Source: Amblyornis subalaris
Lineage: Eukaryota > Chordata > Aves > Passeriformes > Ptilonorhynchidae
Direction of reading: 5' to 3'
DNA length: 64,000 nucleotides
Assembly: GCA_018881555.1 (NCBI GenBank)
Contig: JACAXG010000053.1
Span: forward strand, 5,197,210 to 5,261,209
Below the pieces are notes generated by a model that was not told the origin of the DNA, made no database searches, and saw nothing but the letters and a program-made list of their open reading frames with translations. A program made the translations under genes and the position numbers. This document shows positions 1 to 13,553 of the stretch, one piece after another. The stretch's first letter is position 1, and each line of letters starts with the position of its first letter.

Positions 1-3000
1 CACCACTAGTCATCTAATAATATGTTTTTTAGGTTATAATAAAAGGAGGATTAATATCACCAACATTATCCACATGATATATTCTTTATGCCATCAGCTC
101 TCCACTACCTAGGACAGCCTGAGCCTGACACCACAGGCAGGAAAACCCAGTGGCAGCACTGTTGCAGGCTCAAGAGNCGCTCTGGCATCTCTGTAGCACA
201 TTCCAGTTTTTGCAAATGCTCATGAGTCGAGCTGGCTCCTCAGAGATAAGATATGAAAACAGTGACACAGTCTCCTCATGGCTGAATAATCTTCCCACGG
301 GCTTTGGGGACTGAATGATCTTGGAAGTCAGACTCTCAGAAACTCAATTTTTTAAGTCTTAGACAATGTTCTTGATACAGTATCCTCCTTGTCAACANAG
401 AAGAAAGAAATGAACCCTCTCTTTTCTAATATTTTTTCTTTATTTCACTGTTTTTCCCAACACAACATTTTAAACTGGCCTTTAAGAATGAGAAACAGCT
501 TCATGTACAAAACAGCCTTTCTAGAGGCAATTAATGAATCCAGAGTGTGATTCTTTTAAAAATTGTAATTATTGTTTGAGTTTGGTTTCATGATCTGTTN
601 GTTGTACATTTGTTGAGGACCATTTGAATGTTTGTTTAAACTGGAATGAACTCCTAACATGGCATAAAGTATTAAACATGTTCATATTTTCATAACATAA
701 TACAATTCCCCTTTCCCAGCCAGTTCCCATCTGTTAGGACAACTTCTTAGATGTTCCAAATGTTCATCCACTTTCAAATCATNATTCTTGGGGATTGCTA
801 GCCCTGCTCCAGCATGTAGAGGCAATGACCTGTTGTCTTCATGTTTTACTGTGCAGTTTGTACAATAACTGGGGGAACTAAAGTAATTTGATTTCCAGGG
901 TGTTTGTGTCCTCCTCTCTCCCCGAGGTCGGTTGTCCTCTGGTCTGTACATCCTCTCCTGCAGGGACTCCCAGGGACTGCCTGCTGGGCACTGGGACTGG
1001 TGTTGCCTCATGCCTGGAATGGTGACAACCTGCTCCCATTTCCCAGCAGGATGCTTTTTTAACACTTTCATTAATAAAAAAGCAAAAACCTGATGCATTT
1101 CCTTTTATGATTTTGGAGTTATTTCTCCAAGACTAAAAAAAAAAACCAAAACAAAACAACAAACCTTCTTGCTGGCTGCATGAGCNATGTTTACCCTTTG
1201 CATTTGTTACTTACTAGAAGCTTTTTCCCTCCATTATCTCATTTTTTATTAGAAAGGTGAACTTTTTTCATGTTACATACTGTTCTCATAAGATTTACCA
1301 CTGACAAAAACACAGCAGGAGTGAAGCTGGCGGTTTTAAGCAAACCCCTTTGTTTTACTTTCACTCTTGAGCAGAAATAGCTCTTTAAAGCAGTAAGTTT
1401 TATTTTAGAGAGACNCTCAGTATGAGGAGTTCTAGCTGATATACTTCTGACTGTTGCATACTATTCTGCCTTGTAATCCATGCAGAAAATCATTAAGTTC
1501 TAAATTCCACAGAGGAGGAGATTTTACGTGGGANGATGGACAGAGCTGTCCATCCTGGCCTTCAAATCATTCTCCAGTCCCACCAAGTGTGTGATCAGAG
1601 GAAAACTTCCAGTCTAAAGTGAACCAACCACATCTAGACTGCATCCAGTCAAACAATGTGAAACTCAGCAACTCTTGCCCATCCCAACTGCAGAGGAAAT
1701 ACCAACTACAGCAGAACAATCTTGGATCCCATCCCTGAGTGTCCAAGAATGTTATATGCTTCCTCCAGTGCATGACAGCCAGAAAGGAAAGTAAATAACC
1801 ACTGTGACTCGGGAAGAATTCACACAAAATGCCTGTAGGGGAAGAAACACCTACTTGGCCGTAGTGACTGTTTCTCAAAAGGGTCATTTCAGCCTAATCC
1901 TTCAGTCTGGGCCCTCCGGGGAAACCTCCTGTGGATGAGACTGGTGACTATGGGCTCATTTATAACTCTGCACAATCCCAGAAATAAGAGGTTTGACAGA
2001 GATACATTTTTGACATTTTATAAACTCTCTTGTCCACTGCTAACCCCTCCATGCTGTACAGTTTATAAAGTACAAGTCTCTCTTTTTTTTTTTTCCCCCA
2101 GGAGAGAGCAAGACTGAAATTTCTCCATCTCTCATGCATCCTCTTCTNTCCTGCAGTGAGGAGACCACACTTCACAGGGACCCATCACCTGCACTATTAA
2201 GCAATGATCAAATTGGTACACTCCCAGCTAAGCTTTGAGCCATCATCCTCCACTCATCTTTATCTTACAGACTCACAGAATTCACGGAATAGTTCAGGTT
2301 GGAAGGGATCTTTCAAGATCATCCAGTCCAACCCCCAGATCTTTGAAATCTGTTGCTTTTCTCTCAGAACAATGGCTTTGTGTGTCTGAAATATTTTCTG
2401 AATTCTCCAACTACGACAGTTGGCATGTTAGAAAATTATTTCCTCTTCCTACAAGCCTCATAGCTGCAGCAAAACAATCCACGATCTTCATCTGATGTTC
2501 TATAGTCAATATACGCCTGGTTAAGGTGCTAGAAAAGCCATACTATATAGTTATTTCTTAGTTTTTAATGGAGTATGTACAGTATGTGTGTCATTTAACA
2601 ATGACATTGAACAATTGTCATTTAACAATACACTACGTACACATGAATGACAGGGAGGGACTTACAGCTGTTTATTTTTTTTCACATTTATTCCTATGAG
2701 AACAGTTGTGTAGTTGTACCATGGCATTAAACATTTTTATATATTTTTTCAGTACTTCTAATAAAATTGACACTGATAGCCCATATTTTGATTACCATGG
2801 GATTGATCTTTTAGCTGTAATTTGCCTGTGTTAAAACCATAACCCATTTTTGCTGTACAAAAGAACAGAATTTATAGATTATTTAATCTTGCAGTGCAAA
2901 GGGATATCTGTGGAGTCCAAGTTCTCTGTATACATGGAAAGAACAGCAACTCAGAGCTAATTAGTGCAGGGAGAACCTGGGAGGGGAAGTTGCTTCCTGT

Positions 3001-4877
3001 CTTTGAAATTTTCCACATCTTGGGTGAGCTGATCAAGCAATGAGTGCTTTGTGGCAAGCTGCAAGGCTGATTGTACACTTTCGTTTGCTATTTGTTTTAA
3101 ATAATATTTCCACACTAATATGCAGTTGTTTCCTAAGTGAATGTGCTGTGTTTACTTAGACNAGAATAATACTTTTTTTTGTTTACAAGAGAGTTGGCTT
3201 TAAAATTTTGCATTCATAGAAGCTGAGTAATGCACTTAATGGTAAGTAATTTTTTCCTCTTTACTCTAAGTAGGTTTTAGTGAAATTTCCTTAAGAGATG
3301 TGTCAGAAGAGAGGAAAATATGCTGGTGGGAAACAGTTATATAGGAAATTGTAATATTTATCAAGCTTCAGATTTTATATAAGCTANAATGTTTAGCTTG
3401 TGTTTTTCTTTAATCAGATAAAGACATAGGGGATTTAGCAAGAATAACAAAGCTTTCTAGCATGTTCAAAATTCAGTATGTTGTGTTCTGNTGTATGAAA
3501 TTGGAGAGATTTTGAGCGATATTCATTGAAAACCAGCAAATTTTTTCTTACTTGATATTTTTTGTATCCAGCCAATATGAGAGTCAATATTATCAATCAG
3601 AAATGTAGATGGCCTTCCATGAACACATGAAAGGGAGGTGAGGAAGGCAACAATGCATTTCTTCCTGTTCCTCTGCTTCTGTTGCTGTCTCACTGCATAC
3701 TATGAAGACAATATGTAAATGTGCTCCAAGTTAACTTCAGTAGTGTTACAATAGCAATCTTCACTTTCTGATCTCCCTTTTTTGTCTTTAGCTATGAGAT
3801 TAAATAGCGAGGAAACAATATTCTTTCCAGAAAACAAAGAAATAGATTTTAAGAAGACTCTTTTCCAGAGAGTTTTGAATTAATCAGGTACTTATCCGAG
3901 ACAGTAAGATATACTGACATGACTGAAAATACTTGATACTAAATTTTGCCATTGAGGGCATCTGTATAACTTTGAAGGATGACTTTTGCACACCATTAAA
4001 GGTGTGCAAAAACTGATCAGCCACATGTAGAAATTGAAAAAAAACCCCAAGTATGATCTTGATGAATTCTTTACACATATGAGATTGAGCCAGTCTAATT
4101 TATTTGTTCTTGCAAGCACCATCAGCATCTAAATTCAGCATTCTTAAGTCAACTCCAAGATTCTACAGCTGAAAAAACGTGTGCAGTGTGATAAGCCTCG
4201 CATTCCCCGGGTCCACTTTAAAATTTTAAAGCAATTCTTTGAAGAACAAATTTATGTGTGGATCCCAAGAACAATTTGGACCCAAAATTTTCAATCTACA
4301 TGCAGAACAGTGGTCATCATGTAACTTCTATTACCTGATACAATGAATTAAGCCTTTCAAGGAGGGAAATGAGCAGTGATGCTTGACTGAAATCAAGCAG
4401 TGAGCACCTTCATGTGCAGGACAGATACTCACTTAGAAGATCAGCCAGNAGAACAGCTCACCAAAACTGGAATCACACAAATGTCCATGAACTCTAAGCA
4501 AAGGGCATAAATGTGGTTGAATCAAACAGCTGTTTGCTATTAGAATGAGGGTTTTCAAGCACTATGTAGGTAATACTTGGACAGGGTAGCCCATTGTTTA
4601 GGATAAGTTAAAAAAACCATACTCTGGAAAGAATTGTTTGTGGTCAGACTTCCATTATCACATCTTTTTTCTCACCCCATCTTTCTCTCTCATGGGCTGC
4701 CGTGGCACCTCATCTCTGTCTGGTAAAACAGATAAGTGGTTGTCATGAACCCCACTACAGTCAGTACTCATTACATCTGCTCTCTGAGCACTTCAGATGC
4801 CCTGGGCAGCACATTTCTGTTCTGTGGCTCAGGCAGTTTGTGATCCACTTGCTGTCTGTGTGCTGACTAAGGGAAAA
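1..4877. other. Upstream intergenic DNA, left part
   Basis: AT-rich and unique apart from the CR1 scrap at 2273-2338. A 138-codon - strand ORF at 682-1098 has no motif I recognise. GTCATTTAACAAT occurs twice at about 2590-2627. I see nothing else to annotate. Confidence 0.6.
2273..2338 (-). mobile_element. CR1 3'-end scrap
   Basis: TCACAGAATTCACGGAATAG, GGTTGGAAGGGATCTTTCAA and ATCATCCAGTCCAACCCCC are the reverse complement of the last ~65 bp of a CR1. Nothing more of the element is recognisable. Confidence 0.85.
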
Positions 4878-5957
4878 TGNGGTGGGTTCANCCTGGCTGN
4901 GTGCCAGGTGCCCACCAAAGCCACTCTGTCACTCTCCTCCTCAGCTGGACAGGGGAGAGAAAATGTACCAGGAGGTTCATGTGTTAAGATAAGGACNGGG
5001 AGAGATCACTCACCAGCTACTGTCACAGGCAAAACAGGCTCAGCTTGGGGAAATCAATTTAATATATCACCAATCAAACCAGAGTAGGGTAATGAGAAAT
5101 AAAACCAAATCTTATAAAGCACTTTCTCCCCATCCTTCCCTTCNTCCTGTGCTCAACTTCACTCCTGATCTTCTCTACCTCCTCTCCTCAGCAGTGCAGA
5201 ATGGGCGGGGAAGGGGTAATGTGGTCACTTGGCTGCCCATTGTCTCTGCCACTTCTTCCTCCTCAAGGGGGGACTCCTCACACTCTTCCCTGCTCCAGAA
5301 TGGGTCCTTCCTGTGGGCTGCAGTTCTTCATGAACTGCTCCAATGTGGGACCCTCCCATGGGGTGCAGTCCTTCAGGAACTGTCTGCTCCTGTGTGGGTT
5401 CTTCACGGGGTCACAAGTCCCGCCAGTAAACCTGCTCCAGCGTGGACTCCTCTCTCCACAGCTCCTGTCAAGAGCCTGCTCCAGCGTGGGCTTCCCATGG
5501 GGTCACATCCCCCTCTGGACATCCACCTGCTCCAGCATGGTGTCCATGGGTTGCAGGTGGATCTCTGCTCCCCCATGGATCTCCATGGGCTGCAGGGGCA
5601 CAGCTGCCTCACCATGGGCTGCACCCAGGGCGGCAGGGGAATCTCAGCTCTGGCACCTGGAGCAGCTCCTGCCCCTCCTTCTGCACTGACTTTGGTGCCT
5701 GCAGGGCTGTTGCTCTCACATGTCCTCACCCCTCTCTTTGGCTGCTGTTGAACAACAGGATTTTTTTCCCATTCTTAACTAAGTTATCCCAGAGGTGCTC
5801 CCACCATCGCTGATGGGCTCAGCCTTGGCCAGCAGCAGCTCCATCTTGGAGCTGGGATTGGCTCCATAGGACACAACGGAAGCTTTCAGCAGCTTCTCAC
5901 AGAAGCCTCCCCTGTAGCCCTCTGGCTACCAAAACCTGGCCACACAAACTCAACACA
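4878..5957 (-). mobile_element. Solo LTR of an avian endogenous retrovirus (about 1.08 kb), antisense to USP9X
   Basis: It begins TGNGGTGGGTTCANCCTGG and ends CAACACA, fitting TG...CA LTR borders. The body matches a long LTR family I know from bird genomes: landmarks are GTGCCAGGTGCCCACCAAAG near the left end, GGACAGGGGAGAGAAAATGT, and CTACCAAAACCTGGCCACAC near the right end. In family orientation the LTR runs on the - strand, with the U3-like repeat-rich part at the right. I see no gag, pol or env next to it and no clear target duplication, so it is an old solo LTR. ORFs across it are family sequence, not host genes. Confidence 0.85.
5290..5550. repeat. Imperfect tandem repeat of about 48 bp inside the LTR
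   Basis: The word CTGCTCC, mostly as CTGCTCCAGCGTGG or a close variant, recurs at 5290, 5335, 5384, 5432, 5476 and 5527. Spacing is 44-51 bp, and most copies are followed by variants of CTCCCATGGGG. This makes about six diverged units of a minisatellite intrinsic to this LTR family. Confidence 0.75.
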
Positions 5958-8900
5958 GGGTTCCTCCTGGCTAAGTGGGCCACTGCTAATCTTGCTTGCA
6001 GCTTCAAAACTCACTTCTGGGGAGACACCCCATTTGTTGGGAACCCAAATTTCCTATCACCCACCACTGCCAGGCAGAAAGTTATGGAGCCATTCACTTT
6101 TTCTCTGCAGCTACTGGAGAAAGGAAAGCGGCTCCGGAGGGCAGTGGTGGAGGGAGTGCTGCCGTTCCCCATGGTGTGCCCAGGGATGCCAGGGAACCCC
6201 ATTTGTAGGTGGTTACAACCCAGCAAGATGTATTCAGCTGAAAGGAGTATTATTTAACATGTTACAAGCCTCACTCTCCTTTGAAACAGAGACAGACTTA
6301 TGATGGATTTAGCCCCCTAAGTAGGGGCTAGAGCTGTGCTAAACTGCAGTCAGTCACAGCCTTTCAGCCATATGGTTTTGATACTCGTAACATTCCTCGA
6401 ATTAAGGTTCAAGGAAAACTTTAAAGTCTACAATTACTTGGTGAAATGAATACTATTAACGGCACTAATCCAGGGACTTCAGTTGGATTCTGCACCTGAG
6501 AAGAATAAGGAATTAGTCTTTTGTAATGATGTGTAGTCACAAATTAAAATCCTTAAAACCTGCTGGCATTTCAGTCCATCTTATTCAGAGAAAAGGAAAA
6601 AAAAAAAGAACAGCAGAAAATGTGGATGTCTTAAGATTCTTTTCTTGTCTTAAGATTCTTTTTCATTTCAGAAAATAAAGGAATAATTACCTTGTCTCCG
6701 GGAAGCTAAAATTCATTATTTTGCCCATTTTTGTTTCATTTTATATTTCCATTGCTAAGATTTTCTGTTACAGATTTAAAAATANAGCAGTACTATAGAA
6801 GTCTAACCATGTCTTACTACGTGCACATGTGAAAGTATAAACACAAGGAGAAGCAAGTAAGTGAAGGGATGTTATGATCTGAAATTTGATTCTCATTTTA
6901 ACCTAGGAAATAACCAGTAATAAGTTTAAGAGCAGAAGAACTACAGAATTATAGTAGTTTAGGTTTCAAAAAGAAAATTAACTTGTAGATATCAGATTTG
7001 TCCATTTGGTCTTAATTTGTAACTGAGAGCAGTGCAAACGATAGAAGTAGTGACAGGTCAATTGGACTTCTAAAGAGCATTTTGTTTGATATTCAAAAAC
7101 GTCAAACCACAGAAATAAACCTCTGTTTACCGCATAAACTTTAGCTTTTGTCCATTGGTGTTATTTCCACGTATTTAGATTCCGAATTGTATCTACCTTC
7201 CCAAAATAATGGGATAGAAAAAATAAATGGAAAAGAACCAGTGTGCTGAGAAAAAGCAGATTGCCTCTGGATGATAAAGGATCTACTTGAATATTGTTTC
7301 AGTAGACCAANTGATATGTCTAGTAAAAACAGACAAGCTTTGATGCATACAAGCCTGTTTTCAGATCTAATAAAAGATATTACCTCTCTTTACAAGTTCT
7401 GGCTTGCTGACTGCCTGATACCATTCTGGCTACAAAGACAGTGCTATTGCTCAAACATTATTACTACTGTGAACCTCCCAGCTAAAATAACACTACTGCT
7501 ACAAAAGTCCTGGTATGAGTTACTTCACATTTATCCAACATATTTTAATGTAATCTCTCAGAAGGGCTACAGGGCTACATAAAATCCAACAAGGCATACA
7601 TTTAATCTCTATTATGTTCTGAAGTGACCTGTCACAGAGAGATAATGGAACAGCAAGAGCAGTTATCAAAATTCAGTCTTTACAAATCATCAATGTAAAC
7701 TGGCATTTGTTTACTGTACCATTTCATCAAAAGAGAAATAATGATTTTTTTTTGACAATGGGGATTATTTTTGCAGGTAACTGGCGATAAAACATGGATA
7801 GTTGAGAAAAACTTCTGGTCGAAAAAAAGGAAAGAGTGGAATGACAAACACATAACTACAGGTTCCAAAATCCTGCATGCTAGTCTATGAAATCCCTGTT
7901 TAGACTGAAAATCTTCAGTCACACAAAAGAAAAAAAAACCTGTTTTAACAAAATTGCGAACTTCCTTCCTGTAAATATTTTTAGATATAAACCTTTCTGA
8001 GAAGCTATTTTTATAAAGCTCAGATAAACTCATTGATACAAGATCTAAAATGGATCTGTGTTTTGGTTCAAATCATGTTAGCATGTTTTTTTCAATATCT
8101 GTGGTTTACTCTTGAATAATATTTTCCTTTTGTTTCTGATCACAGCTTTTTTTTTTTCCATTCCAAAACTGTAGTAGTAACCCTTTTCCTATCAGACTAC
8201 CCTGTTTTGAAACTTCTCATGGTTTCTTAATGACACTGGTTTCACATGATCCCATTGTCTGGCTGTGCCTCTGCCTATCAGTTCCCCTCGATCCTTTCAG
8301 NCAGATTCAACAAACCCTGAATGAGGAATAAGGGCTTTCAAAGAGATGCTAATAGCTACAAATTTCAGGAAGACTGTTAGCAGGAGGAGGAAGAAATGCC
8401 AAAGAAGTGCCCACTGTTGGAAAGGCAAGTACAGTTCAATTATTACCCCTCCTGCTTGCTATTAGCTAATAAAGCTCCTGATAGTCCAGAATATTTAACA
8501 TCAACCNTGCATTTCAGCATGTGAGGGATGCAATTCAAGGTTGGAGGGAGATCGGAGTTGGAAGGGTGTAGGATGCTCAGCCTCAGGAAAACAAGCTGCT
8601 CCTGTTCTGCTGTGCTCATAGCAACACTTGTGTTTACAAACTCTACTGAAGAGAAGATGGCCATCATATAATGTGTGATGGATGGGATTTTGTGAACAAC
8701 ACCCTCCTTCAAATTCCTACCAGTGCAATGACAAACACTCTGTGTGCAGAGATGCATTCAGAAACTGTGGAAATAGCAGTAGTTCACAAATCTACAGAAT
8801 TTCTTGCCGTATTTTTGACAATGTCCTCATCTAGCATATTTAGCAACAACACTGACAAGTTTTAAGAACAGATCCGTTCTGCCCTCACTCTACTCTTGAG

Positions 8901-11900
8901 GCTGGAAGGAAGTCAAACTTCTTCAAGGTTCATGTGGATGAAGAGGACCATATGGTTGTCAAATCAATTTGTTGGGCTCTGGCCAAGTCCTACGAGACGG
9001 ATGCTTTTCACATGGACACCACATGGTTTATCTGAGGACAGTTCAGCAAGGAATGAACTAGACAGGAAAAATATTTTGAACTGCTGCCTCTCCAAAAGAT
9101 AGACAAGATACACTTTTGGGCCTGTAAACAGACTTTTTGACAAATGGTCTCCGCAACATCTTCTGAGCGTTTGGTAGGAACACTGAGAATTTCTGTGCAT
9201 GCTGTTCATTTAACCCATATGTGCACAACTAAATGAATAACACGAAAATGCCACACCGTGTTTCTCTCATCACAAGAATTGGTCCTAATCAGATACCATC
9301 CTTTCTTCAATACTAGAGACCACAGCTCCCTACAAAATCTGTTTCTTACAAAATTTCTATGATTTCTACCTAAGCAACCATTCTTTTGTACCTGTGAGTG
9401 TGCCGCACAACCTGCATTTAACTGCTTCCATGAGTCTTTCAAGAGTGACATCATGCCCACTACAACACCACTGTTAATATCTCATACAATCCGAAAANGG
9501 AAGTTGAAAGATGGAAAGTTATGATTGTTAAGAGAAGTTTTACACTGATGTCAGGAATGGTAATTAAAGCACCCATCTCAGGAGAAACTAAAATGAAATG
9601 TCTATACCTGACCTTTATTTGTAAGAGAAAAGAGATATAGCACCACTCCAGAAATGTTTTTGCAACTTCTTGATACAATATTTCCATGGGAATTTTTTTT
9701 TTTTTTGGCCTAATTTTGAATGTTAATTCACATGTATGGTAAATACTGATACCTCAAGGTGACATCTCCTCTCCCACATATGCATTAAACTCAGGATAGT
9801 ACAGAAGGTAGAGATTGCATCTGAGTTTTGGAACACATAGCCAATAGCTAAATTTTTACATTTACTACATTTGGATTCTTTGTAACACACAGGAAAGCCT
9901 AATTTCTGGTGTCTAGATATTGTAATACCATGTGAAACACTTACCTATCTTAAATGTTTGTTATTGGAATAACTTTATTGGGTTTTGCTGATCAATTTAA
10001 GGGATAGAGAGGGCAAAGTTCTTGGCATTTTCCCATCAGATACAATAATCCCCTGCCATGTTGTCCCTAAAATACCGAAGCACAAGAGTAAAAATATCAG
10101 ACATCGTCCACCACTTGTGTGTTGTATTTGGGACTCATTATTCCCAGTATGAAAATATCATTGAATCATCTATGTAATGTTCTGTGACTACTACAACATA
10201 ATTATGCTTTACGTTAGAAATGACAATTGAAAATCAGGAGTTCTTTTCTAGAAGGGGNGACATCCTACGATCCAACATTGCACAAAGTGACATCTGCCCG
10301 CATATCATTATTGCCAAAATACTATCCAAAATATATACTGCATAAACCAAAGACTTGGGCAAGTGCAAAAGTACTCTTTTCCTTACTGGCACTTACACAT
10401 AGGCTTACAGAAGTGAATGAAAAATTAGGTAAACCAAGAGCATTACTCATNTGCTTGAGTGAATTACCAGATTGGGCCCAAAACTATTGAAAGTGGAGTA
10501 AGAGTGATCCCTGACATGATCCCTNAGAACAAATCTTCATGTCTGGGCAGTAGCTTGTTTGATTTTCAAGCAGTATTTTATTTTCTTTTTAGAAGGAACT
10601 TTCCTTATCTGTTGTTTTCTGAGTNTTGGTGGACAGTGTGTGATGCAACATCCAAGGGACTGAACTGGGAGAAAGAAATGATCTTTCGTGGGTCTGTGGT
10701 AAAATTCTGCTTTCTCTTATCTGTTATTGCTCCTTTTGCTATCCCACTGCAAAGCTCCACAGCTTTACTCTGCTTCAGCAGCCTTATAAGTTTCATTTTT
10801 GTCTGCTTATGGAGCAGTGCAGCATCAATCAGAGTTTAAGAACTGGGGATAAACACACCCATTAACACAGAGATTTTCTAAATTCTGAGTAATTCCCTCA
10901 CCAGAATGTTCTGTTTTTCACTTTCAGCTAGTTCACAACTGGTTTCACTTTTTGTTTGATGGGCTGGCTGCAGTGCTGGAGCAGGGAAGTCTGCAGGGAA
11001 ACGCTTCCATTCTCCGCATTTTCACACTGAATTAAAGACACTGCAAAAGCATTTCTAATCATACCAACAATTTCTAATCATACCAACAGTTGTGTACAGC
11101 AGGGCATTAACCAGAATTCTGTCACAGTTCTCTGCGTGGATGCTTACTTTGGAGCACTTACTGTGATTCGTGAATGCCTACTGACTTCGTCTTCATCTCA
11201 TGGGTATTCTTTAATCAGCAATTTATCTCACTTGTATCCTTTTGTTTCCACAGCTGCTGCACAAAGGCACACCGGTAACATTTATTTGCAGTGTTGAAGG
11301 GTGTGAACCCTTTCCAAAGGCAAAGGAGTGTAGCACAACGCGAGCCACAGCAATGCCCCCAGTAGAAGCCTGAGCAAAGAGGGCAGGCACATATTCTTGT
11401 TGGGAGGAAGAATTCCCCAGCCAGAAGTCTGTGTGCAGTTTGCTGGTTCAGGAGCCACACAGTGTCATTGCAGACCCAATATCTCCTTTTATTTGGTGCC
11501 ATAAATAGCTGTGTNCTTCAGCCTATCATGACCTTTGATTAGTACAGCTTCAAGCAACTCCTGGTCTGTCAAAGCACTCCAGAATACACCTTTAAACCAG
11601 GAAGGAGGTCAAATTTAAACATCAACGGATTTTTTTTTTTTTCCCAAGCAAGTGCAAAATTCCTCTTGCTGTGCTTCTGCAAACTGTACATAAAGTAGAA
11701 TCTAAAACCCAAAAAATACCACCAAAGGTCCCAGGGAGTTGAAGAGGAATTGGTTCTCCATCTGTTCCAAACCTAAGGTTTCAATTAAAATAATCAAAGC
11801 TTCTACTCTCTTGGTTGAGGGAATGCTTCTTCACAAAAGGGAATACTTGCTAAAAGTTGTACCACTATTGTTTCCACAAGTATTGTTCATATCTTTTTTT

Positions 11901-13197
11901 TTTTTTTTTTTTTGCTGACTTTTATGTGAACTGAGAGTCAATTTCTTGGTGGACAATTGCCCACATTATAAAAATCCACTGATGTGTCACTCTTTTGCCT
12001 CTGCCAAAAAAAGCCACGGTAGTTAGAAGTAACACAATATTTGGCCTGTCATTAAAACAAGGGTCTACTTAACAATAAAAAGAAATGACTATCAACAAAC
12101 ACAGCAGTTTATTTTTAAAGATAAGTGTCAAAATATGGACAACTAAAATTGTTTGAGGAGTCGTTGTGCCTCTGTAAGTTACCATAAACAGTGAAGGGCT
12201 TGAGGGAGAACACTGTGGTGGGCAAGGGAAATTAAATGCATTATAGGTGCAATAATTTTAAATGCTTTCCCTGGAAAACAAACTGGATAAATGGGAAATA
12301 GGAGAGAAAGCTTAAAGTAGTTGATAAGGGACAACAAAGGAGGCCACAATAACACGCTCAGAAGCATGAAAATCATGGAGATAAAGGGGCTGTTTTGATA
12401 CGATTACATGTATTTCTAACCCAAACACAAAAGGCTTGCACTTGCAGACTCACACCATGGTTGTGGCTTGTTTATATTGTTGAAGAAAACGCACATAAAG
12501 CTATTCCTCCACTAAACAAACTGTTGCACTTGTACAGTGATGAAGCAGCTGCATCCCTTGTTTTGTTTACTGAGTGGCTAAAGCAGAATCATACTCCAGA
12601 CTTCCTTCCCAAATAATACCATCTAATGACTAGCAAAAAAATTACTAACTCTGCTAAATTAGGAAATATCAGAAGTTATCACCACTTGGTTCTGAGCTCT
12701 AGCTTTTTACTGAAAAATACCCACCCAGTTCCAATGTCGTTCCAACTCCTGCAATGAGCAATTGGTTTTTCAGTTTTTTATCACTGCGTGGTCCAAAAGA
12801 TAAAACATTTTGCACGAGAGTTACAGTTGTTGGCCTGAGCCTCTTGAGCGAATTCCAACCTGTGGAGCCTAAATTCCTCCTGTGTTTTCAGCTCAATATC
12901 ACATCTTTCACTGCCTGTGCCAAAATTCTTGAATGATGTTGTTAAAACGGGACTTTGACCTTGGAATACAAACTAACAATTAAGCACCATTTCAGGTGCT
13001 CTTGGAGGCCAAGTTCCCCGTATCTGCCAAACTCCTTTCCTTCCACAAGGCATCCTTTCCCATTTTTCCAGGTTTTAAATCCAGGCTTAAAGTCNTGCCG
13101 GTTGCTATACAAAGCTCATACATAGACTGGGGTTCTACTGATCTCATACTGAAGTCATGTAAACGCAAACCTATCAAAGAAAGAAAAAAACAATTAA
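5958..13197. other. Upstream intergenic DNA between the LTR and the CpG island
   Basis: About 7.2 kb of AT-rich DNA. Small items are a 19-bp perfect tandem duplication at 11051-11088, poly-T at about 11896-11915 and a protein-like open segment at 8856-9035. No exon chain, RNA gene or transposon is recognised. Confidence 0.6.
11051..11088. repeat. Perfect 19-bp tandem duplication
   Basis: ATTTCTAATCATACCAACA occurs twice head to tail without mismatch. Confidence 0.9.
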
Positions 13198-13372
13198 AAA
13201 GTCACAGAACCTTCCGAGTTGGAAGGGACCCATCGGGATCGTCGAGTCCAACTCGCGGCCCTNCGCAGGCCACCCCAAGAGTCACCCCACGCGCCCGAGA
13301 GCGTTGTCCAAACGCATCCCGAACTCTGCCGGGCTCGGGGCTGAGACCACCGAGCCGGAGAGCCTGGAAGAG
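13198..13372 (-). mobile_element. CR1 LINE 3'-end fragment at the edge of the CpG island
   Basis: It reads TCACAGAACCTTCCGAGTTG followed by GGAAGGGACCCATC, the reverse complement of a CR1 3' tail. It continues through the recognisable segments GTCCAACTCGCGGCC and GAGAGCGTTGTCCAAACGC to about 13372, where the match fades. The element is 5'-truncated and on the - strand. It is unusually CpG-rich for a CR1 fragment, in keeping with its place inside the island. Confidence 0.85.
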
Positions 13373-13553
13373 GAGCAAAAGGTCCGCTCGGCTTTTGAAA
13401 AGCGCCGGTGGCCCCGAGGCGGGTGCCTGTTGTGCGGGCGGTGAGGGACGGAGCCGGAGCCGGAGCCGCGGCCGCCCGCAGCCCCGGCAGCCCCGGCGTC
13501 CCTCGGGTCCCATCCCGATCCCGTCGTGTCCCCAGCCCCGCGGGAGGCCGCGC

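Noticed and set aside
682..1098. 138-codon - strand ORF
   Set aside because: No recognised motif, no splice context and one ambiguous base; its length is unremarkable for the best ORF in several kilobases.
5092..5751. 219-codon + strand ORF
   Set aside because: It lies wholly in the LTR and is antisense to its family orientation; the open frame reflects the repeated, GC-rich LTR body.
11215..11502. 95-codon Cys-rich - strand ORF
   Set aside because: The cysteine spacing fits no zinc-finger or knottin pattern I know, and there is no signal peptide or neighbouring exon.
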